A DNA stretch of 43,711 nt from an uncultured Treponema sp. (GTDB taxonomy: Bacteria > Spirochaetota > Spirochaetia > Treponematales > Treponemataceae), in assembly GCF_946187725.1 (NCBI RefSeq), contig NZ_CAMHSK010000022.1:1-43711 (forward strand), given 5' to 3'. Positions 24,873-33,626 of this stretch are shown one piece after another. Positions within the stretch are counted from its first letter, which is position 1, and each line of letters opens with the position of its first letter. The position numbers and the translations under genes were made by a program. The notes under the pieces were generated by a model that was given only the letters and a program-made list of their open reading frames with translations, was not told where the DNA came from and did not search any database.

Positions 24873-26651
24873 TTACATCTCGATATAATCTCTAAGTCCG
24901 CTTGCACGGCGCGGGTGTCGGAGCCTTCGGAGAGCCTTGGCTTCAATCTGTCGGATTCGTTCCCTCGTTACATTGAAGTAAAGACCGACTTCTTCCAAAG
25001 TAAGGCTGTATCCGTCATCAAGACCGAAACGCATTTTAAGGACTTCCTGTTCACGAGAAGGAAGCGTGTTGAGGACCATACGCAACTGCTCCTGAAGCAG
25101 AGTGTATGCGGTCTGATTTGCTGGATTTTCAACATCCTTATCCTCGATGAAATCTCCGAGCTGAGAATCTTCTTCCTCACCGATTGGAGTTTCGAGAGAG
25201 ATTGGCTCACGGGCAACATTTTTGACCTGCTTAACACGAGTAACAGGCCAGCCGAGCTGCTGTGCGATTTCTTCATCGGTTGGTTCACGGCCCAGTTTTT
25301 GCATAAGCTGACGGCCTTCACGCACTACTTTGTTGATTTGTTCAATCATGTGGACAGGAACACGGATTGTTCGTGCCTGATCAGAAATTGAACGAGTAAT
25401 AGCCTGACGAATCCACCATGTTGCATAGGTTGAAAATTTATAGCCCTTTCGGTACTCAAATTTTTCGACAGCCTTAATAAGACCGATGTTTCCTTCCTGA
25501 ACCAAGTCAAAGAACTGAAGACCACGGTTTGTATATTTTTTAGCGATTGATACGACGAGACGAAGGTTCGCATTAATCAGCTTGTTCTTTGCCTTTTCAA
25601 GCATTCTACGACCGCGTTCAATTTCATCAGCCATAGTAAGGATTTCTTCTACATTGTTCTCGAAATCGTATTCCATGCGGCGGAGTTTTCGGTCAATTTT
25701 CTGAATCTGAGTATAAATGTCACGGATTTCATCACTCTTTAATCCGAGCTCATTTTCAAGTTTGATTGCCTCAGAATGAATTGCCAGACGGCGACCAAGA
25801 CTTCTCAACTCAGCAGGATTTGAAATGCGGAGTTCTCGCATTTTGTGCTCCTGCTTATGGCGGAATTCTTCGATTTTTTGAGTCGCTTCAACAAATTTTG
25901 CACTGAATTTTTCGATTTCTTCTGACTGAATATCGATTTTCTGAAGTTCAGGTAAAATTTTTGCCCGGAGTTCAATAATCTGCTCATTCTCAAAGATTTC
26001 ACGAGACTGATTTGCCTCAAAGAGCTGCTTTTTAAGGTTCATATAAGCCTTCATGCTCTCTTTGCAAGCCTTGAGGTTTTCTCCATAGCAGCTTTTTAAA
26101 CGGCGCTTTTCAGCCTGAGCCTCATTGATTTCTTTGCGGGCTTTTCCAGGCTCATGAGGATCGATTTTAGCAAAAGCTTTCTGACAGATGGCAAAGAATT
26201 CAGGAATCATCATGCCGGACTTTTTAATGACATCCTTTATGATGTTCTCTCCGTCTTCCATCTGCTTTGAATATGTAACTTCCTGTTCTGCTGTAAGAAG
26301 TTTTTCTTTGCCGATTTCACGCAGATAAAGACGAATCGGGTCATCAACATTAGAGTCTTTATCACCGTTTACAAGCCGGGTAGCAGCAAGCTCATCTTCC
26401 GCTTCGCCAACGCCTTCTGCGTCCTCGTCATCAAGCAAGTCCTCATCGTCATCAGTCCCGTCATCCAAATCAGTGTCTTCTTCCATGACTTGAATGTTAT
26501 TCTGGGTTAGAAGTTGAAGCACATCTTCCATTTTTGGTGAATTCACGAAATCCTGACCTAAAATTTCATTGATTTCATCCCAAGAAACAATCTGCTTATC
26601 CTTAGCATATTCTAAAAGTTTTGCAACTTTAGGATCCAGTTCCTGATCCAT
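24873..26651 (-). CDS. rpoD: Primary RNA polymerase sigma factor (sigma-70)
   Basis: A 592-residue housekeeping sigma factor. Region 1.1 lies at the N-terminus ([20 protein letters not shown]), then an acidic stretch, region 1.2 ([18 protein letters not shown]), a non-conserved region of about 230 residues, region 2 ([19 protein letters not shown], then [20 protein letters not shown]), region 3 and region 4 with the -35-binding helix ([20 protein letters not shown]). The start overlaps the end of dnaG by 23 nt with an AAGGA Shine-Dalgarno inside dnaG, so translation is coupled. It is last in the MBL-67aa-mltG-dnaG-rpoD operon. The promoters seen in this window match its expected -10/-35 preference. 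Confidence 0.97.
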   Translation of the reverse strand: MDQELDPKVAKLLEYAKDKQIVSWDEINEILGQDFVNSPKMEDVLQLLTQNNIQVMEEDTDLDDGTDDDEDLLDDEDAEGVGEAEDELAATRLVNGDKDSNVDDPIRLYLREIGKEKLLTAEQEVTYSKQMEDGENIIKDVIKKSGMMIPEFFAICQKAFAKIDPHEPGKARKEINEAQAEKRRLKSCYGENLKACKESMKAYMNLKKQLFEANQSREIFENEQIIELRAKILPELQKIDIQSEEIEKFSAKFVEATQKIEEFRHKQEHKMRELRISNPAELRSLGRRLAIHSEAIKLENELGLKSDEIRDIYTQIQKIDRKLRRMEYDFENNVEEILTMADEIERGRRMLEKAKNKLINANLRLVVSIAKKYTNRGLQFFDLVQEGNIGLIKAVEKFEYRKGYKFSTYATWWIRQAITRSISDQARTIRVPVHMIEQINKVVREGRQLMQKLGREPTDEEIAQQLGWPVTRVKQVKNVAREPISLETPIGEEEDSQLGDFIEDKDVENPANQTAYTLLQEQLRMVLNTLPSREQEVLKMRFGLDDGYSLTLEEVGLYFNVTRERIRQIEAKALRRLRHPRRASGLRDYIEM

Positions 26652-28455
26652 ATACCAGTCCTTTTTTGTTAATTTTTTCGTCTATATACTTTTTTTGTTC
26701 AAAGAGCCTTGTCATAAGTTCCTGATTTGCAGGAATACTCAACTGCGATTGAAGGGAGTTAATCTGCTCAAGAATGGATTTTCGCTTTCGTTTGAGGCTG
26801 TTTATTTCCAGCTGCTCAATGCTTTCCGCAACTGACTGTGCCGTGAACTGAGAAAATTCCCCTCTGGAAACAGACTCAGTGATTTTTTGTTTTATGCCGT
26901 CATGATTGCAATGATTCAACACAGAAACAAAAGACAAATCTCCTGCCTTATAGCACTCCTTCAAAGTTGAAAACAAAGTTCTAGCAAAAGGATTCTCGAA
27001 ATCGTCTTCCGTCAAGCGACTCTGCATCAGTTCAAACTGATTTGTATCGGACAGAACAGCCAGAACAGCCCGGAATTCAGCGTTGATTACAACTTCGCTT
27101 CCAACAGGCGCCTGTGACTCCGTTTTTGTGGCAAGCCGCCGCTTATTCAGATTCTCACGGTTGAAGAAATCCCTTTTAACTGCTTCCAGAGAAATGTTTA
27201 GAGTCCGCCCCAGAAGATTCAGACTTGATTCTTTCTGTATGTCAGTCTGTAACGCATCTACATAAGGGAAGAAATCCAAAGCGAACTTAGCCTTGCCTTC
27301 TGGTGTATCCTTCTGGTACTTTTGCGACAGAAAACTCAACAGATAATCACTATCCAATATAGCGGAATTGACTTCATTTGTCAAGGTTTCCGCACCGAAA
27401 TTCAGCATAATTTCTGCAGGATCTTTAGCGTTATGAAGACGGATTATTTTTACCGTAAGCCCCTGTTTCCTGCACATAAGGATTGCACGCATCGTAGCCG
27501 CCTGACCAGCGCCATCTGAGTCAAACGAAAGAAGAATCGTGTCCGCAAATCCCCTCACGATTTTAATCTGATCTTCAGTAAGGGCAGTTCCCAACGGAGC
27601 AACCGCATAATTTATTCCGCACTGATGATAGGCAATGCAGTCCATGTATCCTTCACAGAAAATGACCTTTTTATTCTCACGAATTGCCTGTTTTGCAAAA
27701 TTAAAGGCATATAAGGTCTCACCCTTCTTATACTGAATCAAATCCCCAGAATTAAGATATTTTGGTGATTTTTCAGGATCTCCCCGCAAAAAACGCCCCC
27801 CAAAAGCAACCGCTTGACCACGCCTGTCAAAAATCGGGAACATAAGCCTATCTGAAAAAAAAGCGATATCCGGATAATTTCTGCTGAAAAGCCCGGATTT
27901 TGCGAGGAATTCATCACTGAAATTTTTAGCGCGAAGGAATTTTTTAAGCCATGTTCTGTCAGACGGCGAATAACCGAGCTTAAATTTTTCAATTGTTTCA
28001 AGCGAAATTCCGCGTTTCGTAATGTAATCAAGGGCGAATTTTCCAGCCTCAGTTTTCACCAGGCCGTAATGAAACATATCTGCAACACGGTTATACAAAT
28101 CGATATAAAGTTCTTTTGTGTTATCAGTTTTTTCAGCATTTGGAACGAAATTGTTCGTATATTTGATTTCAACGCCAAATTTTTTGGCAAGAAGCTTCAA
28201 TGCCTCAGGGAAGCGGATTTTTTCCATTTCCATCACAAATTTAATCGCATCCCCGCCCTCATGACAACCGAAACAATAAAACATGTTTTTTTCAGGAGTC
28301 ACAGAAAAAGACGGGGTTTTTTCATGATGAAAAGGACAACACCCCCACCACTGATTACCTTTCTGTTCAAGCTGAACATAATCACTTACAACAGAAACAA
28401 TGTCCGCAGAAGAGAGAACCGCATCTTTGGTTTCGGGGGAGATAATTCCTTCCAT
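26629..28455 (-). CDS. dnaG: DNA primase
   Basis: A 608-residue DnaG that makes RNA primers at the replication fork. The N-terminal CHC2-type zinc site is C40, H43, C61, C64 ([19 protein letters not shown]). The central catalytic core holds the TOPRIM motif [15 protein letters not shown] and the metal-binding DSDGAGQAA. The C-terminal ~150 residues form the helical helicase-interaction region and are less conserved. The start at 28455 has an AGGCG element 4 nt upstream. It lies 48 nt after mltG and overlaps rpoD. Confidence 0.97.
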   Translation of the reverse strand: MEGIISPETKDAVLSSADIVSVVSDYVQLEQKGNQWWGCCPFHHEKTPSFSVTPEKNMFYCFGCHEGGDAIKFVMEMEKIRFPEALKLLAKKFGVEIKYTNNFVPNAEKTDNTKELYIDLYNRVADMFHYGLVKTEAGKFALDYITKRGISLETIEKFKLGYSPSDRTWLKKFLRAKNFSDEFLAKSGLFSRNYPDIAFFSDRLMFPIFDRRGQAVAFGGRFLRGDPEKSPKYLNSGDLIQYKKGETLYAFNFAKQAIRENKKVIFCEGYMDCIAYHQCGINYAVAPLGTALTEDQIKIVRGFADTILLSFDSDGAGQAATMRAILMCRKQGLTVKIIRLHNAKDPAEIMLNFGAETLTNEVNSAILDSDYLLSFLSQKYQKDTPEGKAKFALDFFPYVDALQTDIQKESSLNLLGRTLNISLEAVKRDFFNRENLNKRRLATKTESQAPVGSEVVINAEFRAVLAVLSDTNQFELMQSRLTEDDFENPFARTLFSTLKECYKAGDLSFVSVLNHCNHDGIKQKITESVSRGEFSQFTAQSVAESIEQLEINSLKRKRKSILEQINSLQSQLSIPANQELMTRLFEQKKYIDEKINKKGLVYGSGTGS

Positions 28456-28503
28456 AATCGCCTATACATTATCGGCAGATTTCTTGAATTTCACCTTCAA
28501 ATT

Positions 28504-29559
28504 TCAGTTTTTCTTTGTTTTGAAATTTGTTCCAGCCTTAACATGAGCATTAAAAGACTTGGAGAAAGTGTGGCTTCCAGAAGCTGAATCTGTGAGCGTG
28601 AAGTAGAAATAATCGGTCTGAGGCGGATTTGCCGCAGCTTTAAGCGCAACAATCCCTGGATTTGAAATAGGTGAAGGTGGAAGAGCAGCCCACTTATAGG
28701 TGTTGTACGGGCTGTCAATTTTAAGGTCATCATAAGTAATAATATCAGGATGAGGCTTTCCCTGAATTTCGGTAATGATATACTCGATTGTGGCACAAGA
28801 ATAAAGCCCTACACCAGCATCAATTCTGTTCTTAAAAACACTGGCAATCAAAGGGGCTTCTTCCTGAACACGGTATTCCCGCTCAACGATTGAAGCAAGA
28901 ACAAGAGTATCATAAAAAGCTGACGGTGACTTGCCTGCGAAATACGGAATTTCTGAGATTTTGCTAAAAAACGAATCCAGCATCATCTCAAGAGCCTTTT
29001 CTGCTCCCATACCAGGTGCGAAGAAATATGTATCGGGGAAAAGAAATCCCTCAAACGAGTGCGACGGAATTCCGTATTTTTCAAGCAAAATCGGATTCTG
29101 GCAAACCTCAATAAAATCATCAGCATTACAAACTTCGTTCTTTTCAAGAAGAGCGGCAATTTTTCTTAGAGTAAATCCTTCGGGAACAGAAACCCGCGTA
29201 TAATCCTGAACGCCAGACTCAAGAACAGCCATTATCTGAAGTGCATCCATAGCTGAATTCAAATTGTAAAACCCTGACTGAAGCACAGGAGCCGTATTTC
29301 TAAAGGAAAGGAAAGGAAATCGGGCCGCAAGATAAAAAGCCCTGTCTGAACGGATAAGCCCCTTTTCAACAAGAATTTCAGAAATTCTTGCGACGCTTGA
29401 ACCGCTTGGAATTTCGACCCGGAAGGACTTCGCTTCAGATTGAGAATCAGGAGCAGAAAGCGAAACCCTAAATGCAAGGAAACAGGCAAGAAAGGCCAAA
29501 ACAACACAAGCAAAAGCTGAGAGTACAAAAGAGATAAAAGTGTTTTTTTTATTTTTCAT
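28504..29559 (-). CDS. mltG: Endolytic transglycosylase MltG
   Basis: A 351-residue single-pass inner-membrane enzyme that cleaves nascent peptidoglycan strands. A transmembrane segment at about 9-31 is followed by a LysM-like subdomain (VEIPSGSSVARISEILVEKG) and the YceG catalytic domain: FEGFLFPDTYFF, LASIVEREY with catalytic E226, VFKNRIDAGVGLYSCATIEY, and KWAALPPSPISNPG near the end. The start overlaps the stop of the 67-codon gene (ATGA), so translation is probably coupled. Location directly before dnaG links wall growth with replication genes. Confidence 0.95.
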   Translation of the reverse strand: MKNKKNTFISFVLSAFACVVLAFLACFLAFRVSLSAPDSQSEAKSFRVEIPSGSSVARISEILVEKGLIRSDRAFYLAARFPFLSFRNTAPVLQSGFYNLNSAMDALQIMAVLESGVQDYTRVSVPEGFTLRKIAALLEKNEVCNADDFIEVCQNPILLEKYGIPSHSFEGFLFPDTYFFAPGMGAEKALEMMLDSFFSKISEIPYFAGKSPSAFYDTLVLASIVEREYRVQEEAPLIASVFKNRIDAGVGLYSCATIEYIITEIQGKPHPDIITYDDLKIDSPYNTYKWAALPPSPISNPGIVALKAAANPPQTDYFYFTLTDSASGSHTFSKSFNAHVKAGTNFKTKKN

Positions 29560-29759
29560 GAGTAAAAAGCCGCAGCCTCGTCAATCGACATTGAATTGTA
29601 AATAGTCCGCTCTATTTTTGAAGCAAAACCAAGGAGCGCATCGGGAATAACTTCCTGATGATTGCGGAAAAAGCGGGCAAGACTCCGAACCTCGCGCTCC
29701 GAAAAATGATAATCAAGCACCAATGAAGAAGGACGCAAAGAATCATCTGAATCCATCAT
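29556..29759 (-). CDS. Small hypothetical protein, 67 residues
   Basis: A 67-residue soluble, helical protein (HFSEREVRSLARFFRNHQ, then PDALLGFASKIERTIYNSM) with no recognised family. It overlaps the MBL gene by 4 nt at its start and mltG by 4 nt at its end, strong evidence that it is a real gene in the operon. Function unknown. Confidence 0.75.
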   Translation of the reverse strand: MMDSDDSLRPSSLVLDYHFSEREVRSLARFFRNHQEVIPDALLGFASKIERTIYNSMSIDEAAAFYS

Positions 29760-30694
29760 AATTCAATCACAGCTCCCTCGCAGGCGATGTCAATCTCCAT
29801 GGCACTTCCCGAAACATAATTCGCGTACCATTTGGCAGATTCTAGAATCGTGTTAAGCCTTCTGTCATCGTAAGTAGGTTCATGATGGAACATAAAGACT
29901 TTTTTTGCCTTCCACATAAAAGCAAAATCAATGGCATAACAGAAAGCAGAATGCCCCCAGTTAACCTTACGAAGTGATTCTTCGACCGTATATTGAGAAT
30001 CAATCAGAATTACATCCGCATTCTCAAAAATAGCAGCCTTTTCTTCAGTACGGACAAAATCTTTGCTACCGATTTCGATGTCGGTAGCATATACGAATTT
30101 CTTTCCGTCTTCGACTACAGCATAACTGTAAGAATCACCGGGATGCCCCATTTTGGTGCAGGAAATTTCTGCAGTACCGATATTTAAGACCTGACCAGGT
30201 TCAATTAGATGAAAATTAAAATGCTTTTCGATTCCAGAAAAAGGCACAGGGAAAAACGGAGAAGACATCTGCGTTTCAAGATATTCCTTCATCTGAGGAT
30301 AAGGAGAATAAACATCAAAGATAATATTGGGATTGTATGCCGCATCAAAAAAAGGAAGCCCCTGAATATGATCCCAATGGAAATGAGACATAAAAAGATG
30401 ATAATGAGAGTGTGCCGGAGGATCAGCGAATTTCCCCATGACACGCATTCCGGAACCAGCATCAAAAATGATGTCAGAACCGTCTTTAAGGACAAGTTCA
30501 ACACAGGGAGTATTGCCACCCGCAGTGCCTGAAATCCACCAGGGAAGTGACGAAATGAAATTTAACTTTGCTTCGTCAGACTCAATATCTTCTGATTTTA
30601 TGCGTTGTAATGCCGCGTAAAGCTTTGTGCGAATCTGCTGTGCTGACAACGGGGTCGGAATTGAACCCCGAACCCCCCAAAAATGAACATTCAC
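29756..30694 (-). CDS. Metallo-beta-lactamase fold hydrolase
   Basis: A 312-residue cytoplasmic protein. The start WGVRGSIPTP and GGNTPCVEL are typical of the phosphodiesterase-like branch of the MBL superfamily. The metal-binding motif is HFHWDH (104-109), then GHPGDSYSY, FVYATDIE, DSQYT and MFHHEPTYDD, giving the remaining histidine/aspartate ligands. The substrate cannot be read from sequence; nucleic-acid or cyclic-nucleotide phosphodiesters are possible. It is the first gene of the operon with mltG, dnaG and rpoD, overlapping the next gene by 4 nt. Confidence 0.85.
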   Translation of the reverse strand: MNVHFWGVRGSIPTPLSAQQIRTKLYAALQRIKSEDIESDEAKLNFISSLPWWISGTAGGNTPCVELVLKDGSDIIFDAGSGMRVMGKFADPPAHSHYHLFMSHFHWDHIQGLPFFDAAYNPNIIFDVYSPYPQMKEYLETQMSSPFFPVPFSGIEKHFNFHLIEPGQVLNIGTAEISCTKMGHPGDSYSYAVVEDGKKFVYATDIEIGSKDFVRTEEKAAIFENADVILIDSQYTVEESLRKVNWGHSAFCYAIDFAFMWKAKKVFMFHHEPTYDDRRLNTILESAKWYANYVSGSAMEIDIACEGAVIEL

Positions 30695-30814
30695 CGATGT
30701 GACCCCATCTGCTCCATGACAGACATTTTAGCCGTACATGGATTAAAAATATGCAGATAAAGTATAAACCGATAACGATTCTTTGTCAAAAGTTTAAATG
30801 ATTTTAAATGATTT

Positions 30815-31354
30815 TTATGCTTCCACTCCGCCCTTTTGTGAAAGCTGAAGGTACATCTGATCTGCAAGACCGAATCCTGCATTTTTCGTCATCATGGTAG
30901 CATATTCATCATAAAGCATATCTTCATACATGTTTTTGGCATAATCATTCTGAGAATCAGCCTTCATTACGGTTTTACGCATAGAAGAAAGCATCATTTT
31001 GACGATATATGATTCCATTTCGAGAGATTTTTCGTAGAGTTTTGATGTGCGGTCGATTGTCCCCTGCACGACATTAGGATTTGCCTGATTTGCGGCAGCG
31101 CCCTGAGGCAAAGCAGTTTTATCACTTTCAGCCATAAAGGCACCAGAAAATCCAGAAGTCCAGTCACCGTTAATCCGGCCGTCATAAGAAGTCTGTGAAG
31201 AAGAAAGATTTTTTCCGACAACGCCAGATTCAGCTTTAGCAAGAGATTTAGCCTCATTTACAAGCGCATCAAATTTTCCCTTTTCAGAAGAAATTTTTGC
31301 ACTGAGAGAAGCCCCCTCACCTTTAGTAATTGCACTGATTCCACCGATTGTCAT
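30815..31354 (-). CDS. flgJ: Flagellar rod-binding protein (FlgJ N-terminal type)
   Basis: A 179-residue protein. The first ~95 residues are low-complexity and polar. About 105-178 match the rod-binding domain found at the N-terminus of FlgJ (YEKSLEMESYIVKMMLSSMR, then YAKNMYEDMLYDEYATMM, then GFGLADQMYLQLS). It lacks the muramidase domain of enterobacterial FlgJ, as in other spirochaetes, so it should only assist rod assembly in the periplasm. It lies 81 nt downstream of flgG on the same strand with a strong hairpin between them. The gene symbol is given by domain only. Confidence 0.8.
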   Translation of the reverse strand: MTIGGISAITKGEGASLSAKISSEKGKFDALVNEAKSLAKAESGVVGKNLSSSQTSYDGRINGDWTSGFSGAFMAESDKTALPQGAAANQANPNVVQGTIDRTSKLYEKSLEMESYIVKMMLSSMRKTVMKADSQNDYAKNMYEDMLYDEYATMMTKNAGFGLADQMYLQLSQKGGVEA

Positions 31355-31374
31355 ATAAAAAACTCCGTTTTTTT

Positions 31375-31430
31375 TAGTTAGCAGTTAGCAATGAGCAATT
31401 TTTTTTACTGCTAACTGCTACTCGCTAACT
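31375..31430. repeat. Inverted repeat between flgG and the rod-binding gene
   Basis: TAGCAGTTAGCA (31379-31390) pairs with TGCTAACTGCTA (31409-31420), and an outer AGTTAGC (31375-31381) pairs with GCTAACT (31424-31430). The loop holds a run of T. On the minus strand it falls between the two flagellar genes and could reduce readthrough or mark mRNA processing. AGTTAGCAGTTAGC-type sequence is itself repetitive. Confidence 0.6.
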
Positions 31431-31435
31431 TTTTA

Positions 31436-32230
31436 TTATCGTTTAAGATTTACTGCTGTTGAAAGCATTGAGTCTGTTGTCTGGATGGCTTTTGAATTGA
31501 ATTCGTAAGCACGCTGAGCAACAATCATCTGAACCATTTCGTTTACAACAGAAACATTCGACATTTCGACAAACTTATGTTTTGTAACACCGAAGCCCTC
31601 AAAGCCCGGCCGGCCGGCGATTGCCTCACCAGAAGCATTTGTGACTTTATAAAGATTATCACCAACTGCTTCAAGACCTGCATTATTCGGGAAGCGGTAC
31701 AACTCAAGCTGTGCAACATCAACAGGATCATCCTGTCCGAAAATTTTAACTGTTACACGGCCTGTGTCATCAATTGTAAGGGTGTGGATGTCGTATCCTT
31801 CCGGCATGATTACTTCCGGCTGAACGCGCAAACCATTTGAGTTTACGAGCTGACCGTTCATATCAATTTTGAAAGAACCATCCCTGGTGTATGCGAAACT
31901 TCCGTCATACTGCTGAACGCGGAAGAAACCGTCACCAACGACTGCAACATCTGTATCAACACCAGTGTTCTGAAGAGAGCCTTGTGTGAAAACGCGCTGT
32001 GTAGCTGCAACTTTTGTACCTGCACCCTGCTGGATTCCCACAGGAGTGACTGTATCCTCAGTTGCTGGTGTACCTGCCAGTTTCACATTCTGGTAAATCA
32101 AATCCTCGAACTCAACACGCTGCTGCTTGAATCCAGTTGTGTTGACATTTGATAGGTTATTTGAAATCGTGTCGAGATTCTGCTGCTGACCGTTCATTCC
32201 TGTCGCTGCTGTCCAAAGGCTTCTTACCAT
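31436..32230 (-). CDS. flgG: Flagellar distal rod protein FlgG
   Basis: A 264-residue rod protein of the periplasmic flagellum. The N-terminus carries the rod/hook family motif (MVRSLWTAATGMNGQQQNLD, then SNNLSNVNTTGFK). GFFRVQQYDGSFAYTRDGSF is the central FlgG signature, and the C-terminus has EMSNVSVVNEMVQMIVAQRAYE with the helical end. Length matches the family. The ATG at 32230 has an AGGAG Shine-Dalgarno. No flgF is adjacent in the window. Confidence 0.95.
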   Translation of the reverse strand: MVRSLWTAATGMNGQQQNLDTISNNLSNVNTTGFKQQRVEFEDLIYQNVKLAGTPATEDTVTPVGIQQGAGTKVAATQRVFTQGSLQNTGVDTDVAVVGDGFFRVQQYDGSFAYTRDGSFKIDMNGQLVNSNGLRVQPEVIMPEGYDIHTLTIDDTGRVTVKIFGQDDPVDVAQLELYRFPNNAGLEAVGDNLYKVTNASGEAIAGRPGFEGFGVTKHKFVEMSNVSVVNEMVQMIVAQRAYEFNSKAIQTTDSMLSTAVNLKR

Positions 32231-32405
32231 TTTTTACTCCTAAAAACACATTTGTCTTACAGTTTTATTATCGGAATCAGATAAAAAAATTTAACAGGAA
32301 TCTTTTTTGATGATAAAAACTTTTGAAGGAAAGAATGCGAAAAGAAAGTTGGAAGAAAGCGATTTAAAATAAAAAACGGCCTTGCTTTCAAGACCGTAAA
32401 ACTCA

Positions 32406-32487
32406 TGGGGAGTGAGGGACTCGGACCCCCGAACCCGAAAGGGAGCGGATTTACAGTCCGCCGCAATTGCCGCTATGCGAACTCCCC
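32406..32487 (-). tRNA. tRNA-Tyr (anticodon GUA)
   Basis: The acceptor arms GGGGAGT and ACTCCCC pair, the anticodon stem-loop reads GGACTGTAAATCC with GTA at the centre, and there is a long variable arm (GCTCCCTTTCGGGT), as in class II tRNA-Tyr. The discriminator is A. CCA is not encoded. The T loop reads TCCGAGT instead of TTCGAGT. Confidence 0.95.
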
Positions 32488-32509
32488 GGTTAACCTTAGC
32501 GGTTAAAAA

Positions 32510-32582
32510 AGCTGCTTGTAGGACTTGGACCCACGACCCCGAGATTACAAATCACGTGCTCTACCAACTGAGCTAAAGCAGC
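32510..32582 (-). tRNA. tRNA-Thr (anticodon UGU)
   Basis: The acceptor arms GCTGCTT and AAGCAGC pair and the D arm is canonical (GCTCAGTTGGTAGAGC). The anticodon loop is TTTGTAA with TGT. The anticodon stem has a T29-T41 mismatch and the T loop reads TCCAAGT. CCA is not encoded. It lies 22 nt upstream of tRNA-Tyr in the same transcript. Confidence 0.95.
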
Positions 32583-32629
32583 ATTTATTTTTTTTAGTGT
32601 TTCACAGTAGTGCGCCGTGAACGAATATG

Positions 32630-32658
32630 ATATTATTCTTTATCAAAAAAAATGTCAA
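32630..32658 (-). promoter_or_regulatory. Promoter of the tRNA-Thr/tRNA-Tyr unit
   Basis: On the minus strand a consensus TTGACA (32653-32658), a 17-base spacer rich in T, and TAATAT (32630-32635) are seen. The 5' leader before tRNA-Thr would be about 40 nt. Confidence 0.7.
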
Positions 32659-32687
32659 TAGCAAAATATAAAAAAAATTAATTTTTT

Positions 32688-33068
32688 TTATATTTTTTTT
32701 GCAAAGTCAGGACGAAGCTTTTCTGCACCATTGATGTAAACTGGAACAGGTGTAACGCCCTCCTCAAGATAAGCCGTAACCAGAAGGCGAATCATTTTTT
32801 CAGGAGAACCTTCGATTTTTGGTTCCTGAGAACAGAAAAGCGGGATGGCAGAAACATCAAATTCACTCTGCCCTTTACGAAGTGCCGCAGCAGGATTAAG
32901 CTTGTCCAAATCATCTGTAATTGTGAACTGAATCGAAACAAAATCAATCGGTTCAAGTTTATTCTCGCTGAAAAGTTTAAGGCACATCTCGCAGACATTC
33001 TTACGGATTGATTCAGCTGTATTTTCAGCCCCCGTTGCACCACGAATCGCAAAAAGTCTCTTTGACAT
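32688..33068 (-). CDS. aroH: Chorismate mutase, AroH type
   Basis: A 126-residue protein that converts chorismate to prephenate for Phe/Tyr synthesis. It aligns well with the trimeric AroH of Bacillus: IRGATGAE with R9, AALRKG with R64, FCSQEP with C79 and E82, KMIRLL with R94, VPVYING with Y111, and LRPDF. All expected active-site residues are present. The start at 33068 is chosen because the family begins there and a GGGGG run lies 5-9 nt upstream; the frame extends 26 codons further without an RBS. It lies between the tRNA unit and a divergent membrane-protein gene. Confidence 0.9.
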   Translation of the reverse strand: MSKRLFAIRGATGAENTAESIRKNVCEMCLKLFSENKLEPIDFVSIQFTITDDLDKLNPAAALRKGQSEFDVSAIPLFCSQEPKIEGSPEKMIRLLVTAYLEEGVTPVPVYINGAEKLRPDFAKKI

Positions 33069-33179
33069 TTTTCCCCCATCTTTTTTAATAAAAGAAATTC
33101 TGTTAATATAAAGGCATCCCAAAACTGAAATTTCAGATGTTGCCAAAAGTATATATTTTTACAGGAGACGATTCAAGGA

Positions 33180-33614
33180 ATGACGGCAGAAAACACGGCT
33201 GACAAAGAAACGGACATACTTCCGGAACCAGCGCCGCAAAAAGAAACCGAAACTGCTCCCAGGCATCAAAAAAAATCCCGCCGCCTCCCTCCTCTTTTGC
33301 GCCTCACACGAAGAACTGTCGTTTTTCTTTCTCTTACGCTCATAGCAACGATTCTTTTCTTTATGACAGGGAATCAGCAGCATTTTCTTGACTCAAATTT
33401 AAATATCATTTTAAAAATAATTGCATGCAACGCAATTGCCCTTTCCTTTATCACTTTCGCCGCAATTTTTGAATGTATTTTCTATGTGGCAAAAATTAAA
33501 AAACTCCGGCTGATTATTCATCTAATCTGCTACATTCTTGTACTTGCAGTCAGCGTGGCAGTTTCAATTCTCGCACTTTCAATAAACATGCTTTCAGAAG
33601 GTATTTTTTTCTGA
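33180..33614 (+). CDS. Hypothetical small membrane protein
   Basis: A 144-residue protein. The first ~45 residues are charged and proline-rich (ending KKSRRLPPLLRLTRR), followed by three hydrophobic segments at about 47-62, 76-100 and 113-137 separated by short polar loops. AGGAGA lies about 10 nt before the ATG at 33180. It ends 12 nt before the cca start on the same strand; the cca promoter overlaps its 3' end. No family is recognised. Confidence 0.65.
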   Translation: MTAENTADKETDILPEPAPQKETETAPRHQKKSRRLPPLLRLTRRTVVFLSLTLIATILFFMTGNQQHFLDSNLNIILKIIACNAIALSFITFAAIFECIFYVAKIKKLRLIIHLICYILVLAVSVAVSILALSINMLSEGIFF

Positions 33615-33620
33615 TATAAT
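33612..33620 (+). promoter_or_regulatory. Extended -10 promoter directly before the CCA-adding enzyme gene
   Basis: TGATATAAT (TG at 33612-33613, TATAAT at 33615-33620) ends 6 nt before the ATG at 33627. The expected mRNA start coincides with the ATG. The TGA of the upstream gene is the TG of the extended -10. No Shine-Dalgarno is seen. Confidence 0.6.
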
Positions 33621-33626
33621 AAGCGC

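Noticed and set aside
28069..28587. 172-codon plus-strand frame opposite dnaG
   Set aside because: Antisense to conserved primase zinc and core motifs; typical shadow frame.
32231..32405. Possible small gene between flgG and tRNA-Tyr
   Set aside because: The only frames run through the tRNA gene; the segment is better read as the flgG 5' region and tRNA 3' flank.
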